Assembly (NCBI RefSeq): GCF_004365575.1 | Contig: NZ_SOBG01000003.1 | Coordinates: 62,001-126,000, forward strand | DNA length: 64,000 nt | DNA from: Hypnocyclicus thermotrophus | GTDB lineage: Bacteria; Fusobacteriota; Fusobacteriia; Fusobacteriales; Fusobacteriaceae | Direction of reading: 5' to 3' | Shown here: positions 1 to 8,603 of the stretch, piece by piece | Layout: every line of letters begins with the position of its first letter | Numbering within the stretch: the stretch's first letter is position 1 | The notes under the pieces: model-generated | The model's input: only the letters and a program-made list of their open reading frames with translations | Databases searched by the model: none | Told to the model about the DNA's origin: nothing | Translations under genes and position numbers: made by a program

Positions 1-1
1 A

Positions 2-805
2 ACTGAAAAAGAAGCTATAGTACCTAAAACTAAAATAGCTATTTCTACTTTTAGCTCTGCTATTCCATTAGCTAAAAAAAGAAATGTAGGTGAATTATTA
101 AGTGATATTTTGTCTACTGAACTTACTCAAACTAATAGGTTTATAGTTTTAGAAAGAGATTCTGTAGATAAAATAATGCAAGAAATTAATTTTTCTGAAG
201 GACTTGGACAAGGTAAAATAGCCAGTGAACAAAATTTATTAGATGCTGACTATATTGTAACTGGTGCTGTTACTAAATATGCTGTAAACATATCTGGAAA
301 AAAAGGCTTAGTTTCAAATAAAAAATCCCAATCAATAGAAGTAGCATTTGATTTAAGACTTATTGACGTAAGAACCGGTGAAGTGGTATTAGCTGATGTA
401 GGTGAAGGCTCTGGTAGTACTAATTCTAAAACTACTCTTGGAATGGGACAAACAAATAGCTATAATTCAAGTATAGAAAATGATGCTTTAAGAGCTGCTG
501 TAGTTGATGTATTAGACTCTTTTGTTAAAACAGTAGATAAGAGACCTTGGAGTGCAAGAGTAGCAAAAGCTAATCCAAGAGAAATATATATAAATGCTGG
601 AATAAAAAGTAACTTACCAATTGGGGCTAAACTTGAAGTATATGAACAAGGAGAAGCAATTGAACTTGATGGAAAACTTCTTGGCTATGAAGAAAAATAT
701 GTAGGAACAGCAACTGTCTCAGATTATTTAGGTGATGATGCTTCAAAATGTACTTATAATGGAAAACTCTTTCACATTCCTGCCATTGTAAGATTAAAAA
801 AATAA
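2..805 (+). CDS. CsgG family curli assembly/transport-like protein (5' partial)
   Basis: The reading frame is open from the window edge, so the N-terminus (signal or lipobox) is missing. The TTG at 110 is internal, not a start. The visible 267 residues follow the CsgG pattern: a strand KTKIAISTF near the start, then VGELLSDILSTEL, RFIVLERDSVDKIMQEI, a Gly/Gln-rich segment and ADYIVTGAVTKY. These features mark the CsgG/FlgO/LpoB alpha-beta fold. The C-terminal third has a small beta domain with a GxKLEVYEQG stretch. CsgG proteins sit at the outer membrane or periplasm; curli CsgG is a secretion channel, but many homologues are envelope lipoproteins of unknown role. No curlin genes are visible. 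The next gene, a DUF799 lipoprotein, is a known partner of CsgG genes in other diderms. Family assignment is solid, function is not. Confidence 0.85.
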   Translation, partial: TEKEAIVPKTKIAISTFSSAIPLAKKRNVGELLSDILSTELTQTNRFIVLERDSVDKIMQEINFSEGLGQGKIASEQNLLDADYIVTGAVTKYAVNISGKKGLVSNKKSQSIEVAFDLRLIDVRTGEVVLADVGEGSGSTNSKTTLGMGQTNSYNSSIENDALRAAVVDVLDSFVKTVDKRPWSARVAKANPREIYINAGIKSNLPIGAKLEVYEQGEAIELDGKLLGYEEKYVGTATVSDYLGDDASKCTYNGKLFHIPAIVRLKK

Positions 806-826
806 ATTACTTAATTGGAGAATTTT

Positions 827-1696
827 ATGATTAAAAATTCTAGTTTAAAAACTTTTTATATACTTTTAATTATTATAAATTTTATATCTTGCGAACCAAA
901 AAAAACTTTTATTATGCAGGTAGATGGTGGTCCTCCACCTGCTAGACTTGCTATTTTACCAGCTAATAATTTTTCTAATGATGTTCTTGGTGGATATGTT
1001 CAAAGAAACCTTCTCTATAAAAGTTTAAAGCAAAATCCTAAAGGATATTTAATTCAAAATATAAAAACTACAAATGAAAGACTTATAAATGCTGGAATAA
1101 CAGATGGCGCATTATTAAGTGCATTTCATCCTTTAGAACTTTGCGAAATACTTGATGTTGATGGTTTGTTATATATTGATATTTATGATATGGGAATAAA
1201 ATCATTGCCTTTTTACAATTCTAGATATATTTATTTAAATGTTCGTCTTTATAATTTTGAAAAATTTATTTGGCAAAAAGTAATAAATATTAATAATAGA
1301 CATATTGATATCGAAGGAGCTTTAGATAGTATCGATAATATATCACAAGGAAAAGTTAAAGAAGCTTTTAAAAAAGCTGGTGATTCTGTAACAACTCAAG
1401 TAATTGTAAAGCTCGGTATTGCAACATTATTTGAACATGAATTAAAACCTGAAATGAAAATGGTTGTAAATAAAATCATTTCTGTTATTCCTAGAGGCAG
1501 AAGTAGTAATAATAAATATTGGAAAAAAGTAGACTCTAAACTTAAAGAACTTCATTTAAAAGCTAAAAATAATGAAGAATTAGTTCCCAAAGAAGAAAAA
1601 AATAAAATCAGAAAACAATACGAAATAATGATACAAGAACAAGGGATTAATATAATAAAAACAAAAAATGATATAGATATAATAAATAATAAATAG
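827..1696 (+). CDS. DUF799/GNA1162-like lipoprotein
   Basis: The chosen start is ATG 827 with GGAG at 818-821; the frame also extends to a TTG at 815. The N-terminus is a lipoprotein signal with lipobox FISC, so Cys22 would be lipidated. The body has the layout of the DUF799 family: PARLAILPANN, then LYKSL, a GYLIQ strand, LINAGITDG, LELCEILDVDGLLYIDIYD and a beta-rich half. It follows the CsgG gene by about 20 bp and is surely co-transcribed. CsgG-DUF4810-DUF799 operons are known in other Gram-negative bacteria; a DUF4810 gene, if present, would lie left of the window. The Lys-rich tail of about 60 residues is probably disordered. Biochemical role is unknown; an outer-membrane accessory lipoprotein is inferred. 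Confidence 0.7.
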   Translation: MIKNSSLKTFYILLIIINFISCEPKKTFIMQVDGGPPPARLAILPANNFSNDVLGGYVQRNLLYKSLKQNPKGYLIQNIKTTNERLINAGITDGALLSAFHPLELCEILDVDGLLYIDIYDMGIKSLPFYNSRYIYLNVRLYNFEKFIWQKVININNRHIDIEGALDSIDNISQGKVKEAFKKAGDSVTTQVIVKLGIATLFEHELKPEMKMVVNKIISVIPRGRSSNNKYWKKVDSKLKELHLKAKNNEELVPKEEKNKIRKQYEIMIQEQGINIIKTKNDIDIINNK

Positions 1697-1742
1697 TTTT
1701 ATTATCTTCGTTATATTTTTTACGTGAAAGACAAAATAAAAG

Positions 1743-1771
1743 TTTACTTATAATGTCCATTATGCTATAAT
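1743..1771 (+). promoter_or_regulatory. Candidate sigma70 promoter of satP
   Basis: TTTACT at 1743-1748 and TATAAT at 1766-1771 are separated by 17 bp, 43 bp upstream of the satP start. Consensus match only; in such AT-rich DNA this is weak evidence. Confidence 0.4.
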
Positions 1772-1814
1772 AATTTCTGTATTTTTTATATTTTATTTTA
1801 AATTGGGAGGAATA

Positions 1815-2384
1815 ATGGAAAGAATAATTAAAGACACAACTGCAAATCCAGCACCTTTAGGGTTATTAGGTTTTGGATTAACTACTGTATTACTTAATTT
1901 ACACAATGCAGGTTTTTTTGAATTGAATGTGATGATTATGGCAATGGGTATTTTTTATGGTGGAATAGCACAACTTATAGCAGGTATACTAGAAAGTAAA
2001 AAAGGAAATACTTTTGGAGCTATTGCTTTTATTTCTTATGGAGCATTTTGGTTAACTTTAGTTGCTATATGGACTCTTCCTTTATTAGGATTACCTAAAG
2101 CATCTCCAACTGCTATGGGATGGTATTTATTAATGTGGGGAATTATGACTTTTGGTATGTTTATAGCTACTCTTAATGCTGCAAAAATTAGTCAATTTGT
2201 ATTTTTAAGTTTAACAATATTATTTGTTTTACTTGCTATATCTGATTTTACAGGAAGTCATACTTTACATACTATTGCTGGTTACGAAGGAATATTAACT
2301 GGTGCATTAGCTATCTATGATGCATTTGGACAAATTATTAATGAATCACTAAAAAAAGATATTATTCCACTTGGAAAAAAATAA
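1815..2384 (+). CDS. satP: Succinate-acetate/proton symporter SatP (GPR1/FUN34/YaaH family)
   Basis: The protein has 189 residues and six predicted transmembrane helices, the usual size for bacterial SatP. The family signature NPAPLGL is near the N-terminus (about residues 11-17), and the conserved MGIFYGGIAQLIAG helix follows. The family imports acetate or succinate with protons across the inner membrane. ATG 1815 is preferred because GGGAGG at 1805-1810 sits 4-5 nt upstream; the frame extends to a TTG at 1803. It is a single-gene unit, with a promoter-like pair upstream and a strong terminator just after the stop. The substrate in this organism (acetate, other short organic acids) cannot be read from sequence. 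Family call is confident. Confidence 0.92.
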   Translation: MERIIKDTTANPAPLGLLGFGLTTVLLNLHNAGFFELNVMIMAMGIFYGGIAQLIAGILESKKGNTFGAIAFISYGAFWLTLVAIWTLPLLGLPKASPTAMGWYLLMWGIMTFGMFIATLNAAKISQFVFLSLTILFVLLAISDFTGSHTLHTIAGYEGILTGALAIYDAFGQIINESLKKDIIPLGKK

Positions 2385-2392
2385 TGATTTTT

Positions 2393-2418
2393 AAACTGCT
2401 AATTTTAGCAGTTTTTTT
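2393..2418 (+). terminator. Rho-independent terminator after satP
   Basis: An 8-bp stem AAACTGCT/AGCAGTTT with a 6-nt loop is followed by a T run. It lies 9 bp past the satP stop. Confidence 0.85.
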
Positions 2419-2483
2419 ATTTGATTTATATTATTAAAATATGCTATTATGTAGATATAATTTTATTAAAGGGGTTTTTATTA

Positions 2484-3818
2484 ATGAAAAAATTTATTTT
2501 GATTTTAATCATGTTTATTTACTTTGATTTTTCTTATTCTTTGAGTAGCTATAAAAATGATTTTATTTTATTTACTAAAATTTTAGAAACTAATTATCCT
2601 TTATTAGAAAATAATATATCTAAAAATGAATATTTAAAATTAAAGAATAATATTTTAAATAATTTTCAAAATGATTATTTTTATTTATATAAATCGCTAA
2701 ATATAATTAGACATAATTTAAAAGACCATAATATAAAAATTAATCACCCAACTTTTATTGAAAATAAGTTATTAAATAATAATTACTTAAATTTAAATAT
2801 AAAAAATATAAATGGAAAAATAATTAATAAAACAATAAATTCAAATTTACCTTTTAATGGAGAAATCACTAAAATTAATAATATTGATATTGATACAATA
2901 CTTAAAAATTTATCAATTTATGAATCTAGTTCATATTCAAAAATTTTTCCTTATAGCTCTTTAGAAATCAATCATAATTTTTCCTTATTTTTTAAATATT
3001 TTTATGGTGATTTTAATAGCTATAATATAACTTATAAATTGAATGGTATCGAAAGAAATATAACTTTAAATCCAAAAAAAATAAATATTATAGAATATGA
3101 AAACAGTATTTCTTACGAAGAAATTTCAAATGATATAGCTTATATAAAATTTTATGATTATGATATTAATAATTTTAATAAATATTTTGAAAAATTTAAA
3201 TATAAAAAAAATTTAATTATTGATATTCGTAATAATTTTGACAATACTAATATAACTAATATATTATCTTATTTTATAAAAGATACAAAATATTTTTACA
3301 CGGATTATTTTTTAAAAACTAAAAAACTTTACAAAGAACATATAATAAATAATTATACTTTTAATGATATTTATTATAAAAAAAATAATGATTTTTATAA
3401 TTTAAAAAATTTATTTTTTAATAATTCAAATAAGCATTATATTCAGCAAAATAACAATAAAATAAATAGAAATTATGAAAAATATAATGGTAAAATTTAT
3501 ATATTAGAAAATACTCTTAGTGAAAATTCTTCAATAGATTTTTCTATTTTTTTAAAAAAATATTGTAATGCTGTTATAATAGGAGAAGATAGCAAGAAAA
3601 ATCTTAAACTAAAATCTATAAATAGTAATATTATTTATTTATTACCTAAAAGTAAAATTATTATTTCTATTCCTTATAAATATGTTGAAAGAATTAATAA
3701 TTATTATTTATTAATTCCTGATAATATTATTTATGATGATAATACAGAAACTGAATTCATTGACAATAAACTGAATTTTGTTTTAAATGATATTTTATTA
3801 AATAATAGTTCTAATTAA
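2484..3818 (+). CDS. Exported S41-type (tail-specific protease-like) protein, probably degenerate
   Basis: ATG 2484 is the start because AAAGGGG (2468-2474) precedes it; the frame is open to 2421. Residues 1-20 form a signal peptide. The following helices (FTKILETNYPLLE, LNIIRHNLKDHNIKI) resemble the N-terminal part of peptidase S41 proteins. Residues 240-420 then resemble the S41 core: IAYIKFYDY, NLIIDIRNNFDN, GKIYILENTLSENSS and NAVIIGEDS. The segment around ENSSIDF is where the catalytic Ser region of S41 enzymes lies. The usual GG after DIRNN is missing, so activity is uncertain. Codon use is extremely Asn/Lys/Ile rich, even beyond the neighbours. Probably a periplasmic protein of unknown substrate. 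It is convergent with the next gene across a shared terminator. Confidence 0.55.
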   Translation: MKKFILILIMFIYFDFSYSLSSYKNDFILFTKILETNYPLLENNISKNEYLKLKNNILNNFQNDYFYLYKSLNIIRHNLKDHNIKINHPTFIENKLLNNNYLNLNIKNINGKIINKTINSNLPFNGEITKINNIDIDTILKNLSIYESSSYSKIFPYSSLEINHNFSLFFKYFYGDFNSYNITYKLNGIERNITLNPKKINIIEYENSISYEEISNDIAYIKFYDYDINNFNKYFEKFKYKKNLIIDIRNNFDNTNITNILSYFIKDTKYFYTDYFLKTKKLYKEHIINNYTFNDIYYKKNNDFYNLKNLFFNNSNKHYIQQNNNKINRNYEKYNGKIYILENTLSENSSIDFSIFLKKYCNAVIIGEDSKKNLKLKSINSNIIYLLPKSKIIISIPYKYVERINNYYLLIPDNIIYDDNTETEFIDNKLNFVLNDILLNNSSN

Positions 3819-3844
3819 AAATCCCCTAATTAAAGGGGGTTTTT
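3817..3844. terminator. Bidirectional terminator between convergent genes
   Basis: AAAAATCCCCT pairs with AGGGGGTTTTT (one G-T) around an AATTA-type loop. A/T runs on both sides allow termination in both directions. The minus-strand gene stop lies within it. Confidence 0.8.
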
Positions 3845-4487
3845 ATATTATCAAATAATAAATATTTAAAATTATTATTAAAAATACCGTTATACTCATT
3901 ATTTTTATTGTATAATATTTTTTAGTTATAAATGATATAAGTAAACCAAAAACAAATAAAAATAATGACAATAGATATATCTTATAGTTTTTTACTTTTT
4001 TATTAAATTCTATATTACTATTTTTATTAAAAATAGTTTTTTTAGAGCTAAGATCTATTATTTCAATATCAAAATTAATTTTTTCATCTTTTTTAAGATA
4101 AAAATAATTTTTAATAGTGTATTCATTAATTTTTATATTTATTACATATTTTGTCTTTTTTAATATTCCTACTACTCTTTTATCTTCATAAAAATCATTA
4201 TTTTCTTTTTTTAGTATTTCATCTACTTCTTCATAATTTTCACTTAAAATATTTATATCTTTATTTTTTAAAACTAACTTTTCTTTTAATTTTGTTATTA
4301 TTTTTTCTGAAATCTTATTTTTATTTTTAGAAAAAAATCCAACATCTAATTCTTTTCCTTTATTTTTTTCTTCTAATAATTTTTTTATTATTACATCACT
4401 ATTTTTTTCTAATTCTGTATTCAACAAATTATCGAATGAAGCAAATGATAATAAATAGATTATAAAAAAAAGAATAATTTTTTTCAT
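3843..4487 (-). CDS. CsgG/LpoB/FlgO-like envelope protein with C-terminal membrane helices
   Basis: This 214-residue protein starts with a signal-type hydrophobic segment (residues 1-17). A soluble domain (about 20-165) has the order seen in the LpoB/FlgO/CsgG fold: helices ISEKIITKLKEKL, a strand DINILSENYEEVDEIL, a Tyr-containing loop, then a TKYVINIKINEY strand. Two hydrophobic helices (about 170-187 and 193-213) close the protein, which is not typical of LpoB or FlgO. ATG 4487 has AAGGGG 5-6 nt upstream. It lies 9 bp after the LPP20-like lipoprotein gene, so both are one operon. The fold assignment rests on pattern only and needs profile or structure comparison. Confidence 0.45.
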   Translation of the reverse strand: MKKIILFFIIYLLSFASFDNLLNTELEKNSDVIIKKLLEEKNKGKELDVGFFSKNKNKISEKIITKLKEKLVLKNKDINILSENYEEVDEILKKENNDFYEDKRVVGILKKTKYVINIKINEYTIKNYFYLKKDEKINFDIEIIDLSSKKTIFNKNSNIEFNKKVKNYKIYLLSLFLFVFGLLISFITKKYYTIKIMSITVFLIIILNIYYLII

Positions 4488-4496
4488 ACGAGCCCC

Positions 4497-5912
4497 TTAA
4501 TATTTTGAAAGTAAATTTTTTATAACTTCTAATATAGCTTGTTCTTCAGTTGTATAATCAGTATATATTGACCTAGTTAATGGTATATTAACCTCTTTTT
4601 TTGTATTATTTTTAAAATCAAAATATGTATATCTTACAGAAAACAATGCTTTATAACCATACCTTCCCTTTTCTGTTATTATTTTTAAATTTTCTACTTT
4701 TATTATATTCCACGTTTTATATTTATATATCGAATAATCATTTATTCTATCGTCTGATTCATATGCAGAAGGAGATTTGTTATATTTATATGATAATTCA
4801 TCAATAAAAATATCTAAATTTTTCGTATTAGATATTGATTTAGGAAATACAATCGCTAAGTTATCTTCTAATATCTCTTTTTCTATTTCACTTTTTAATA
4901 ATTTTTTATTTAAAATATTATCATCAAAATATTTTTTATAATTATCAAAATATACAATATAATTACTTTCATAATATCCATCTTTTGTAAAAGATTTTAT
5001 ATAATTTCTAATTTCATTTTTTTTAATTAAAACCTCTTCTTTTTCTATTATGTCTTGAATCTTTTTTTCTATTTCTTCAGCTTGTTTTATCTGTCTTGTT
5101 TTTAAATATAAATCTTTTAATCTAATCAAATCAAATTTATTTGGATTTGTTAAAAGTTCTAATTTATTTATCTGTTTTTTATATTCAAGTTGTTCTTTCT
5201 CATATTCTTCTTTTTCTTTTAGCTTAATTTGATTTACAAGTGCTATTTTTTCATCAATTTTCTTTTCTTGTTCATCATTTTCTATCTCTGCATATATTGC
5301 TTTAGCATTTTTATAATTTATAATTGCTTTTAAATAATTTTTTTCTTTTAAACTAATGTCTCCTTTATTTTCATATTCCAAAGCTTTTTTTTCTTTTTCA
5401 GTTAAAGCTTTTTTACTTTCTTGTATTAATTTTGTTCTTTCTTCAACTTTTTGTACAGCACTAACTTTATTTACTTCTAATAAAATTGTATATTTATACC
5501 CTAAAACCTCTTCTCCTTTATATTTAACATTATGTACTTCTAATACTGTATCAATTATATTACCAAAATTTTCTTTTGTTAATCCACTCACAGATAATGA
5601 ATTTTTTATATTTTCTTCACCATTTTTTTTCGCACTTTCTAATGCTTTTTCTTGTGTAAGGTATATTCCACCTATTCCTAAAAATAAATCAGAATTTATT
5701 TTGAATTTTTTATAACTTTCTCTAAATGCTGAAAAATTATCATACCAATAGCTATTTTCACTTTTTTTAACCTCTTTTATGCCTAAATCAATTATATCTA
5801 AATTCTCAGTTGTTTTTACTTTCTCATCAATTTTTGTTTTAAATGATTTTTGAGTATTACTACATGATATTGTTAAAATTAAAAAAGTGATAAATAATAA
5901 TATTTTTTTCAT
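4497..5912 (-). CDS. LPP20-like lipoprotein with coiled-coil/TPR-like middle
   Basis: The protein has 471 residues with a lipoprotein signal (lipobox TISC, Cys17). Residues 55-150 match the LPP20-type domain: a YWYDNFSAF segment, the GIGGIYLTQEKALESAKKNGEENI helix region, then a strand pair. LPP20 domains recur in cell-surface lipoproteins of Helicobacter and in FlgP/FlgT-like proteins. Residues about 155-310 are Lys/Glu-rich helices with a TPR-like unit (GDISLKEKNYLKAIINYKNAKA). The C-terminal 150 residues are beta-rich and not recognised. It is the first gene of a two-gene operon with the CsgG/LpoB-like protein. AAAGGAG at about 8 nt supports ATG 5912. Function unknown; outer-membrane location inferred. 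Confidence 0.6.
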   Translation of the reverse strand: MKKILLFITFLILTISCSNTQKSFKTKIDEKVKTTENLDIIDLGIKEVKKSENSYWYDNFSAFRESYKKFKINSDLFLGIGGIYLTQEKALESAKKNGEENIKNSLSVSGLTKENFGNIIDTVLEVHNVKYKGEEVLGYKYTILLEVNKVSAVQKVEERTKLIQESKKALTEKEKKALEYENKGDISLKEKNYLKAIINYKNAKAIYAEIENDEQEKKIDEKIALVNQIKLKEKEEYEKEQLEYKKQINKLELLTNPNKFDLIRLKDLYLKTRQIKQAEEIEKKIQDIIEKEEVLIKKNEIRNYIKSFTKDGYYESNYIVYFDNYKKYFDDNILNKKLLKSEIEKEILEDNLAIVFPKSISNTKNLDIFIDELSYKYNKSPSAYESDDRINDYSIYKYKTWNIIKVENLKIITEKGRYGYKALFSVRYTYFDFKNNTKKEVNIPLTRSIYTDYTTEEQAILEVIKNLLSKY

Positions 5913-6153
5913 TCATCTACTCCTTTCTAGTATTTATTTTTTTTTAGTTTGTCCTAAAATTCTAATTCTTTATTAATTTTAGTAGTTTAAATTTTTTTAT
6001 TATATATATTTTTATTTAATAAAAATTATTAAGCAGTTATTCTCTTTAAATTATACTTTATTTATCCAATGATTACAAGTAATATAGTAATTTTTATTGA
6101 TATATTTCATATAGTATGATATCATTTAATAAAAAAATATGAGGTGATAATCT

Positions 6154-7002
6154 TTGGTACATAAATTTGAAATTATTATTATTAAGTTATTATATAAACT
6201 ATTAATGCTTTTTCCTGAAAATTCTAGATATAATTTTGGTGGATTTTTAGGAAAGCTTGCATATAAATATATTAATAGTAGAAGAGAAATAACTTATAAA
6301 AACTTGAAAATTGCTTTTCCTGAAAAATCTGAAGAAGAACTTGAAAAAATAGCTAAAAAATCTTTTGAAATTATAGGAAAAACTTTTCTAGCTGGATTTT
6401 GGACTCCTAATATAATAGAAACTGATAAAGTTAAAATAAAAAACAAAAAACTTTTAGACGATATATATAATAAAAATAAAGGAGTTATCTTAGTTGGACT
6501 ACATATGGGAAATATTGAGGCTAATTTAAAATTAGCAAAATATTATAAAACATATGATGTAATAAGACGGCAAAAAAACCCCTATTTAGATGATTTCATA
6601 AATAATAATAGAAGAAAAACTGGAATTAATTTAATATACAAAGGTAAAACAACAATAAGAGAATTAATTAAAGCAATCAAAAATAAGAATTTAATATCTC
6701 TTTTTTCTGATCATTATGATAGTGGAGGAATAGAATTAGATTTTTTTGGTAAACCTACTCGTATGTCAACAGGTGCTATTACTATTGCTCTAAAATATAA
6801 TGCTCCTATTGTGTTATTTTTTAATACTTTAAATGAAGATAATACATCTACTATTCATATAAAAAAAGAATTTATTTTATTTAAAACTGGTAATTTAGAA
6901 AAAGATATAATATTAAATATGAAAAGAATAATAAAAGAATATGAAAATATTATTAGAGAATATCCTGAACAATGGATGTGGCTACATAAAAGATGGAGGT
7001 AA
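6154..7002 (+). CDS. Lysophospholipid acyltransferase of the lipid A LpxL/HtrB family
   Basis: The start is TTG 6154, with GAGGTG at 6141-6146; no nearby ATG fits. The 282-residue length and layout match lauroyl/myristoyl acyltransferases: a hydrophobic N-terminal segment, YKNLKIAFPEKS, the catalytic HX4E motif in GLHMGNIE (about residues 117-122), a downstream SLFSDHYDSGG block and the C-terminal WMWLHKRW. These enzymes add secondary acyl chains to Kdo-lipid A at the inner membrane. Four base pairs separate it from kdsB, so Kdo activation and Kdo-dependent acylation are made together. Which acyl chain and position is used cannot be told, so no LpxL or LpxM symbol is assigned. Confidence 0.88.
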   Translation: MVHKFEIIIIKLLYKLLMLFPENSRYNFGGFLGKLAYKYINSRREITYKNLKIAFPEKSEEELEKIAKKSFEIIGKTFLAGFWTPNIIETDKVKIKNKKLLDDIYNKNKGVILVGLHMGNIEANLKLAKYYKTYDVIRRQKNPYLDDFINNNRRKTGINLIYKGKTTIRELIKAIKNKNLISLFSDHYDSGGIELDFFGKPTRMSTGAITIALKYNAPIVLFFNTLNEDNTSTIHIKKEFILFKTGNLEKDIILNMKRIIKEYENIIREYPEQWMWLHKRWR

Positions 7003-7005
7003 GTT

Positions 7006-7749
7006 ATGAAATTTTTAGGTGTTATACCTGCTAGATACGGTTCTACTCGGTTTGAAGGGAAACCTTTAGCTGATATTCATGGTCATCCTATGATCGAATG
7101 GGTATATAAAAAAGCTAAATTATCTAATTTAGATGAAGTAATTGTAGCAACAGATGATTCTAGAATATACAATACTGTAACTAAATTTGGTGGTAAAGTA
7201 GAAATGACATCAACTAAACATAATACTGGTACTGATAGAATAGCTGAAATAGCTGAAAAATATAGTGATTATAACGTAATAATTAATATACAAGGTGATG
7301 AACCTATAATTGAAAAAGAGATGATTAACTCTTTAATAAATGCTTTTAAAAATGAAAATGAATTAAAAATGGCTACTTTAAAACATAAAATTATAGATTT
7401 TAAAAATGTTAAAAATGAAAATTTTGTAAAAGTTATTTGTGATAAAAATGATTATGCTATCTATTTTTCAAGAAGTATAATTCCTTTTCCAAGACATCTT
7501 GACATAGATAACTATTATAAACATATTGGTATCTATGCATATAACAGGGAATTTTTACTCCGTTATGCTAAAATGGAACAAACTCCCCTTGAAAAATCAG
7601 AATCACTAGAACAACTCAGAGCACTAGAAAATGGTTATAAAATAAAAGTTTTAGAAACTACATGTGAAATACATGGTGTTGATACAAGAGAAGATCTCGA
7701 AAAAGTAAAACAAATAATAATTGATAGAGATATAAAAATAAATAAATAA
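7006..7749 (+). CDS. kdsB: 3-deoxy-manno-octulosonate (Kdo) cytidylyltransferase
   Basis: KdsB makes CMP-Kdo from Kdo and CTP in the cytosol for LPS inner core synthesis. The 247-residue protein has the family signature IPARYGSTRFEGKPL at the N-terminus, the nucleotide loop VATDDSRI, TGTDRIAE, and INIQGDEPII, which includes the metal-binding Asp. PRH, YKHIGIYAY and EKSESLEQLRALENG are also present and are highly typical of KdsB. GGAGG at 6994-6998 precedes ATG 7006. It directly follows the lipid A acyltransferase, and the pair is closed by an 18-bp stem terminator. This gene is the clearest evidence that the organism builds an LPS outer membrane. Confidence 0.97.
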   Translation: MKFLGVIPARYGSTRFEGKPLADIHGHPMIEWVYKKAKLSNLDEVIVATDDSRIYNTVTKFGGKVEMTSTKHNTGTDRIAEIAEKYSDYNVIINIQGDEPIIEKEMINSLINAFKNENELKMATLKHKIIDFKNVKNENFVKVICDKNDYAIYFSRSIIPFPRHLDIDNYYKHIGIYAYNREFLLRYAKMEQTPLEKSESLEQLRALENGYKIKVLETTCEIHGVDTREDLEKVKQIIIDRDIKINK

Positions 7750-7750
7750 A

Positions 7751-7789
7751 AATAAAACCTAGAAATTTTAAAAATTTCTAGGTTTTATT
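7751..7789. terminator. Bidirectional terminator, 18-bp perfect stem
   Basis: Bases 7751-7768 pair perfectly with 7772-7789 across a 3-nt loop. It serves kdsB on the plus strand and the metal-transport operon on the minus strand, whose stop codon lies in the right arm. Confidence 0.85.
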
Positions 7790-8603
7790 TTAATCTAATT
7801 ATATATAATATCCCAAGTAAAAGTACAGTTATTACACTAACAGATACATTTAAATAAAAACTAAGAAATATACCTATAACTAATACAATCATATTTATAA
7901 ATATAGATTTTATAATTAACTTTTTTAAGCTATTATTATCATTTTGTACTATTGCTGGTGGAATAGTAAGTAATGCTATAACCATTAATATACCTATTAT
8001 TCTTACAAGCATAAGAACTGTAATAGCTATAAATATCATCATAAGAAGTTGTATTTTTTCTGTATCTATTCCTCTAGTTTTTGCAAATTCTTCATCAAAC
8101 ATTACTAATAAAATTTGATGATAAAAAAAGTATAAAAATATTAATATAAGTATATTTAATCCTAAAATTAAAAAAATATCTGATTTATTTATAAGTAAAA
8201 TATTCCCAAATAAATAATTCATTGGATCTACATATCCAGGTGTAATTGATATAAATAATACACCTACAGACATTCCTACTGACCAAATTATACCAATTAT
8301 CGTATCTTTTCGTTCTTTACCTTTTGTAATAGCATAATTTATAATATATGCCGATAAAATAGCAAATACAAGAGCTCCTATTGTAGGATTTATATATTTT
8401 ATATTAAGCGCTATCTCTAAATAAAGTGCTATTCCTATTCCACCAAGAATAGCATGGCTTATAGCACCCGCTACATAACTCATATTTTTAACTACTACAA
8501 TACTTCCTGATATTCCAAGACTTATACTTACGATAATAGCTATAATAAAAGCATAACGTAAAAAAGGAATATCTGGACTCATAAGTATATCAATAAAGTT
8601 CAT
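7785..8603 (-). CDS. Metal (Zn/Mn) ABC transporter permease, ZnuB-like
   Basis: This 272-residue membrane protein of the ABC-3 family has about eight hydrophobic helices. The conserved parts are SIVVVKNMSYVAGAISHAILGGIG near the N-terminus and the EEFAKTRGIDTEKIQLL coupling region. The later stretch LVRIIGILMVIALLTIPPAI is also typical. It forms the inner-membrane channel for a metal delivered by the ZnuA-like protein. Its start overlaps the ATPase stop by 14 bp, and GGAGG lies upstream of ATG 8603, indicating translational coupling. It is the last gene of the operon. Zinc versus manganese cannot be settled from the permease alone. Confidence 0.92.
   Translation of the reverse strand: MNFIDILMSPDIPFLRYAFIIAIIVSISLGISGSIVVVKNMSYVAGAISHAILGGIGIALYLEIALNIKYINPTIGALVFAILSAYIINYAITKGKERKDTIIGIIWSVGMSVGVLFISITPGYVDPMNYLFGNILLINKSDIFLILGLNILILIFLYFFYHQILLVMFDEEFAKTRGIDTEKIQLLMMIFIAITVLMLVRIIGILMVIALLTIPPAIVQNDNNSLKKLIIKSIFINMIVLVIGIFLSFYLNVSVSVITVLLLGILYIIRLK

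Noticed and set aside
5356-5715. Plus-strand frame of 119 residues inside the LPP20-like gene
   Set aside because: It is the antisense shadow of a Lys/Glu-rich coding region and has Ser/Phe-rich random composition.
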